A stretch of 64,000 nt of DNA, taken from contig RDEW01000078.1 of assembly GCA_011109175.1 (NCBI GenBank), positions 74,823 through 138,822 on the forward strand, in the 5' to 3' direction. The translations under genes and the position numbers were made by a program. Source of the DNA: Dicyema japonicum (Eukaryota; Dicyemida; Rhombozoa; Dicyemidae). This document shows positions 59,323-64,000 of this stretch, in pieces (position 1 is the stretch's first letter; each line of letters opens with the position of its first letter). The notes below the pieces were generated by a model. That model had not been told where the DNA came from, ran no database searches, and saw only the letters and a list, made by a program, of their open reading frames with translations.

Positions 59323-60933
59323 ATGGCAAGTTTGCTTGTACAAATAATTTCTTAGTTCAAGTTCTAGAAATAATTAGGCCATTTACAGTGCTGGTACCCG
59401 AAATACAGAAGCCCATAAGAAAAGTATGGCTTCCAAACTATTCTAGATCGCTTTCAAAGAGCGTGTTCTCTGGAGCTTAGTCACCCTCCTTGTTTTTCTT
59501 GTATGTTGTCAGGTCCCTCTTTTTGGACTTATGACGACCAGCACCGCCGACCCCTGTACTGGATTCGAGCCATTTTGGCCTCCAATCGAGGTAATTGATC
59601 TAACGGTACCAAATAGGGACTTTGATGGACCTTGGGATGTCTCCGATTATAACTTCAAGCATGATCATGCAATTTCTAGCGGCCTCCAAGATCATTGAGG
59701 TTTCAGATTCACCCAAGGACCAGGCAATCTTCGACAACGCTCAAAAAACGTAAGGCAGTGGTTTACAAAAGTGATCGGTCTTGTCTTCACTGTGGCCCAG
59801 TCTATCCTCTCCATCATTATGGGAATGTACGGGGATCCTTCATGAGATGGGGTTCGGCGTGTGCGCCGTGATCTTTATCCAAGTTGACGGTAGTATCATT
59901 TCAGCTCCTCTGTGCTGGGATCCTTGTGCTGCTGATGGATGAGCTTTTGCAGAAGGGGTACGGCCTGGGCTCTGGGATCTCACTGTTCATAGCAACGAAC
60001 ATCTGTGAGAATATAAGCTGGGAGGCCTTGAGCATAACAACGATAAACACAGGGAGAGGTTAGTACCGTTAAATAATAGTAAGGGACCGAGTATGAGGGA
60101 GCTCTTATTTCACTTGTGCACTTGCTGATAACACGGACGAACAAGGTCAGGGCTCTCAGGGAAGCGTTCTTCCGGACTAATCTCCCAAATGTGTCTTCGT
60201 TGATGGCGACGGTCCTTGTTTTTCTGACCGTGATCTACCTGCAGGTACTCCTCTATGTGATTGAAGGGATTTCGTGTAAACCTGATCCTCCACTCAAAGC
60301 GGTATCGCGGAAACTGTGGATCTTACCCGATAAAGCTGTTTTACACGTCGAATATGCCAATAATCTTGCAAAGTGCTCTTGTGTCCAATCTCTTCATATT
60401 CGCCCAGATGCTGGCCAGTAGATTCGACAACATTGTGATCCGCCTTGTTGGGGTATGGAGGATGACGTCAAACGGGAGGTCCTTCCCAGTTGGAGGTCTG
60501 TGCTATTATATGTCCCCGCCGCAAAATTTTGCCCACTTTGTGAGCGACCCAGTGCACTCTGTGTGCTATATAGTGTTCATGTTGGGATCATGTGCTCTGT
60601 TTTCTAAATATTGGGTGAATTTGAGTGGTCAGTCGCCGAAGGATGTGGCGAAGCAGTTGAAGAATGAGAATATGGTGGTGTCGGCCTGCAGGGATGAGGA
60701 ATCAGTAGTGAACTATCTAAGTCGGTATATTGGGATAGCTGCGTCGTTTGGGGGACTATGCATTGGAGCTTTGTCTGTGTTTGCGGACTGTCTTGGTGAT
60801 GGTTGGGTTATTGTAGGTGCTATTGGTAGTGGGACTGGGATTCTGTTGGCTGTTGGAATTATTTATAAATTACTTTGAGATCTTTGCCAAGGAACAGGCG
60901 GAGGCTGGCAGCTTTACTAGTCTTTTGTTTTAG
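59323..60933 (+). CDS. SEC61A: SEC61 alpha, protein-conducting channel of the ER translocon
   Basis: Eight exons are joined by seven introns: 59330-59355 (26 nt), 59424-59446 (23), 59591-59616 (26), 59750-59771 (22), 59883-59904 (22), 60059-60083 (25), 60245-60266 (22), all GT..AG. The start [12 protein letters not shown] and '[10 protein letters not shown]' match animal Sec61 alpha closely, as do '[20 protein letters not shown]', '[20 protein letters not shown]', '[11 protein letters not shown]', '[20 protein letters not shown]', '[16 protein letters not shown]' and '[13 protein letters not shown]'. Four one-base indels are needed: C run 59551-59554 (one short), A run 59743-59748 (one extra), TT 59839-59840 (one extra), TT 60870-60871 (one extra). 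With them the exons total 481 codons including stop, the family length. Stop TAG is 60931-60933. Confidence 0.97.
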
Positions 60934-62605
60934 TTAACATAATTTTTGTTTATTTTTTGGATTCTATGTATTCGGAACTACTTTTTGTTTTAGTTGGTTG
61001 GGCTGATTAGAGGATTCTAGTATAGGGTAGATAAACTTTCCGTTAAAGGCTTTAACACCAACTTTGAAGTAACTCCATGTTGGAGTTATTTGGTAGATTC
61101 GAGTCTATTGCCAATATATGAAACCCTAAGGTACGTTAAGTGTTGCTATAACTAAAACCTCACAAACTTATTTCATAGAGAAATTCGGAAATCCATGACT
61201 TATTGACTTTTGAAATAACAGACTGATTAGCAAAAATTGATTAAAAAATCTTAATTCTGTTTTGCAATAAAATCTGGTAGAGGATTACGTGAGTATTGAG
61301 CGTTCCTCTGATTGGGTTTAAAGATATAGAAACTCTACAAAGTCGGAATTTTGAATCGCTTTCTTTAAGACAAAAGTATCTTCTTGCGTAGTAGGATCAT
61401 TGTAAAACATGAAAGAAGACCACGTGCCATTTCGCCACAAAGTGCAACAGATATTGCTAGTAAGAAGGAATTCTTACTTCTCCACGAGTTTGGTCTAAAT
61501 AATGAGAGGAAACCAAGACTCAGTCAGTTGCGGTGAATAAGATGGTAGAGATCAGATATGCAAAAAATATCCCCGACCTGTTTATTTTGACATAAAAGTG
61601 GAATAAAGTCTTCCACAAATGTGAGAGACTAACTTCTGGATTACCAATGTAGTCACTTAGGATGGTATTGTGACTTTCCAGTATGGTAGATTGTTGAATA
61701 GCAGAAGAATGTTCAATCGTTGTTAATTAAGATTTTGGAGAGTTTTACTGTCCATGAAGAACTGAAACCGAATCTGGAGATGTAGTACTAAGCACAAAAA
61801 GTTAGATATTCTTAATTTAAATGGAAGTTATTGGAGAATAAATGAGTGATCTATTTAAAGACCATGTGAATTGGTATTTACTCAGTTACCCCGACATAAC
61901 TAACATGTCGAAGGCTGGCTGCTATCTAAAAGTGCTGGCACAATGACAGTCATAAGGATTTCCTTGAGAATGAGCTCCGTGTAGGGGAAAGGTCTTTTAG
62001 CTGGTCAAAAGTTGAGTGGGGGACGAGTATATTAACATACACAGCAAAGGTTGCTTATCCAACAAAAAGAGTAGGATAATTTGAATTCAATTCTGCAAAA
62101 GATTTGATTTATTTTTATTGATTTTCTGGAGTCCCTCATGGAGATCCGGTCTTCTAAAACTTGCTCGCCCTCGAACCACTAATGTGTCCCTCGAGGAAAT
62201 TTATACGACTCCTTGGACTCATGGAAGGTGAAACAACTTGTATGGACAACTGGGGATGGTTGTACTAAAGCTCATGCAGTTGTAGTCTTGACTGTAGAAA
62301 TTTTTTATATTTATTCCATTTAATATCGTTTAAATTCAGGGAGTCAACCAGATATCTTCGAGAACGACAGAAATATTCGAAAGAGTAACTTTTAATTAAT
62401 ACAACAGGAACCATAATAAAAAGGAAAGGAGTTATGACTGATTAAGTGATTCGGAGTCGATTCCTTATCTGGGAATTCTGGATAAATCTCCCTAAAGAAT
62501 GTTTCTTTTCATATTTTTTGGGAGGATTACAGATGTGGTATGACTTTAAGTAGAAAAAAATGCTCTGGAAATTTGGCCTTTCAAGAAAAGTTCAGTTAGG
62601 TAATT
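60934..62605. other. long non-coding stretch
   Basis: No frame above 60 codons and no recognisable element in about 1.7 kb. 'gattaagtgattcggagtcg' (about 62441) recalls the SINE tail on the minus strand but without a body. Confidence 0.4.
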
Positions 62606-62623
62606 TACAATTGACGGGTCCTT

Positions 62624-62951
62624 TATTTATTTATTAACCCCGGATAGACCAAGAAAGAAGTTAAAGTAAACAACTAATTAAGTGTATCCAGTTTCCACTT
62701 CTACAGAAACAGAGTCCATCCGGAATCAGCATAAAGGGTAAGACGTCCATTACATGCAGTTGTGGAAACCCCTCCAGTGGAGTGGGGAAGAGAAAATGAT
62801 CCTTTTTCATGCCGGCCTGGCACTGGGCGTCACCTGGACAGGTAGATCACATGACGCCACTCTAATAGGAAGAGAGAAGAGGAACAGACAAGCAAGCAGA
62901 AACTTCAATCAATTAACAACGCAGCACCACATGGCGCCACGCGGCAAAATA
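62624..62951 (-). repeat. SINE1, full-length, with perfect 18-bp target duplication
   Basis: 'tacaattgacgggtcctt' stands at 62606-62623 and 62952-62969. Read minus: head 'cgcgtggcgccatgtggtgc', 'agtggcgtcatgtgatctac', 'cagtgccaggccggcatgaa', 'tggaggggtttccacaactg', tail 'ggtctatccggggttaataa' plus (ataa)n. Length 328 nt. The 68-codon frame across it is not a gene. The perfect duplication implies a recent insertion. Confidence 0.95.
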
Positions 62952-62969
62952 TACAATTGACGGGTCCTT

Positions 62970-63182
62970 AACTAAGCTAGTGTTTCAAGAGTTTTTCGTT
63001 AAAATAAAAGCAAAGGATATTTAAGTATGATTAATAATTTACTATTTAAATTTAAATATTTTTAAATTTTATAGATTTAGCGGTCATAAAAATCTTTTTT
63101 AGTGTGACGCTTATAGTGTTTTAATATGACAAATTCTTTTCTTAATAACTCCAGCAAGTATATTTTACTAATAATAAACAGA
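62970..63182. other. AT-rich spacer
   Basis: Upstream region of the right-edge gene; nothing else seen. Confidence 0.3.
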
Positions 63183-64000
63183 ATGACAACATCTCTTCAA
63201 GAATTCATTAATTCAATTCGCAATGATACCTTAACTGACGAAGACGTAAGTTTCTCCCTCACATTATTACCAATCAGCGCAGAAACTGCATTTGTCTCCA
63301 CTATTCATGCTATTTCTGGTATTTATCAAATATATTCAGATTCATTAAACAGCCTGTCCAACAGTGACCATATTTATACTATTTTGGAGAAAATTTCACA
63401 GTATCCTCTCGCACTAACCTTAGTAACCTCAACAAGGGGAAACTGATTAAGGCGGGGTCACTTTTAGAGAATTTTCTCACTAAATTCAAGGAAATAATCA
63501 AAATCAACTCTTTGCCCACATCAAACTCCTCCACATGTTTCAGAAAGACCAAGAAAGTACTCTTGACCTAATCTCAGCTGTTCAATGAGACAGTGATTGA
63601 ATCTAACTACCTACTAAACAAGATATCTTCCAGTCTAGAATTTGGGGGAGACAATAAATAAGCTGAAGGACCTGTACAACCGTACGGTGAATATGTGGAT
63701 GAAGTGTCTCATAATCGTAACATTGAGTGTAATCCTAGAGTGAAATCCAAATTATTGGGGAGTCTCGTCAGGAGGACGTGGTAAGAACAGGCATCCGTTC
63801 GCTGATAGGTTACAGTAGGACGAGTAAACGAGTGTGTGAGTGTATAATACAGGTGGTGTGTGATGCTGATGAAAGTGTGGGGGAGTAGAATGTTTGATAT
63901 CCGTTTGTTACTCGATGAAGGAGGTAGCCTATGATGCACTCAAATTGACAGTGTTGCTATGCACTCAGTTCGGGGTGGAGGTGTTTGTTAAGGTATATTG
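63183..64000 (+). CDS. unknown helical protein, 5' part, runs off the right edge
   Basis: From ATG 63183 (MTTSLQEFINSIRNDTLTDE; an upstream in-frame ATG at 63126 is possible) the frame runs to 63422. It splices over 63423-63451 (29 nt) and 63557-63577 (21 nt), both GT..AG and phase 0. The protein continues 'AGSLLENFLTKFKEIIKINS' and 'LFNETVIESNYLLNKISSSL'. A one-base shift at a G run (about 63642) gives 'INKLKDLYNRTVNMWMK'. Further coding-like parts follow ('CNPRVKSKLLGSLVRRT', then 'MKEVAYDALKLTVLLCTQFG' near 63920). It looks like an all-helical protein. I do not recognise the family. Confidence 0.5.

Noticed and set aside
59551-60871. Programmed frameshifting in SEC61A
   Set aside because: Four shifts of mixed sign at unrelated runs, with no slippery heptamer or downstream structure, fit assembly error better.
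62754-62960. 68-codon plus frame
   Set aside because: It lies wholly inside a SINE1 copy.

Overview
The window looks like nuclear DNA of a small-genome animal. It is AT-rich and crowded with decayed transposons (non-LTR retrotransposons, SINE-like repeats, Tc1, Helitron and hAT pieces). Between them sit single-copy eukaryotic housekeeping genes whose exons are joined by extremely short GT..AG introns, almost all 20-29 nt, with 22-24 nt commonest. Metazoan-type retroelements combined with introns this small point to a dicyemid mesozoan or a relative. That assignment is inference from intron size and gene content, not from a database match.

Layout. 0-15 kb: an edge fragment, a non-LTR element carrying a 2A-like ribosome-skipping motif before its endonuclease (475-3660, minus), a previously hidden four-exon type I membrane protein gene (4048-4874), then stacked LINE remnants of at least three lineages, including a restriction-like-endonuclease type (12.7-14.7 kb). 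15-22 kb: mostly non-coding with Helitron and hAT remnants, a 210-bp tandem duplication and a SINE. 22-24.5 kb: SEC24 (COPII coat). 24.8-27 kb: LINE and SINE debris. 27.4-29.6 kb: a PRP43/DHX15-type DEAH helicase. 30-37.5 kb: LINE pieces and a Tc1 element with a nested SINE. 37.5-38.9 kb: RRP9 (U3 snoRNP WD40 protein, minus). 39-42.5 kb: transposon debris. 42.6-44.9 kb: PLAA/DOA1 (minus). 45.2-47.3 kb: a LINE. 47.4-50.5 kb: WDR6. 53.5-54 kb: a small unknown gene. 54.1-54.9 kb: a roughly 60-bp-spaced array of CACGTG sites. 55-55.7 kb: a ZIP-like transporter (minus). 57.6-59.2 kb: a LINE. 59.3-60.9 kb: SEC61 alpha. 62.6 kb: a SINE with a perfect 18-bp target duplication. 63.2 kb to the end: the 5' part of an unrecognised gene.

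The recognised genes serve general functions: COPII budding and ER translocation (SEC24, SEC61A), pre-mRNA splicing and ribosome assembly (PRP43, RRP9), ubiquitin/Cdc48 work (PLAA) and tRNA ribose methylation (WDR6). No operon-like or pathway cluster is evident; they are islands in a repeat sea. Several carry single-base frameshifts, mostly at short homopolymers, inside otherwise highly conserved protein sequence. I read most of these as assembly indels rather than gene death. All exon joins were made by eye from conserved protein sequence and reading frame; no alignment or search was run.
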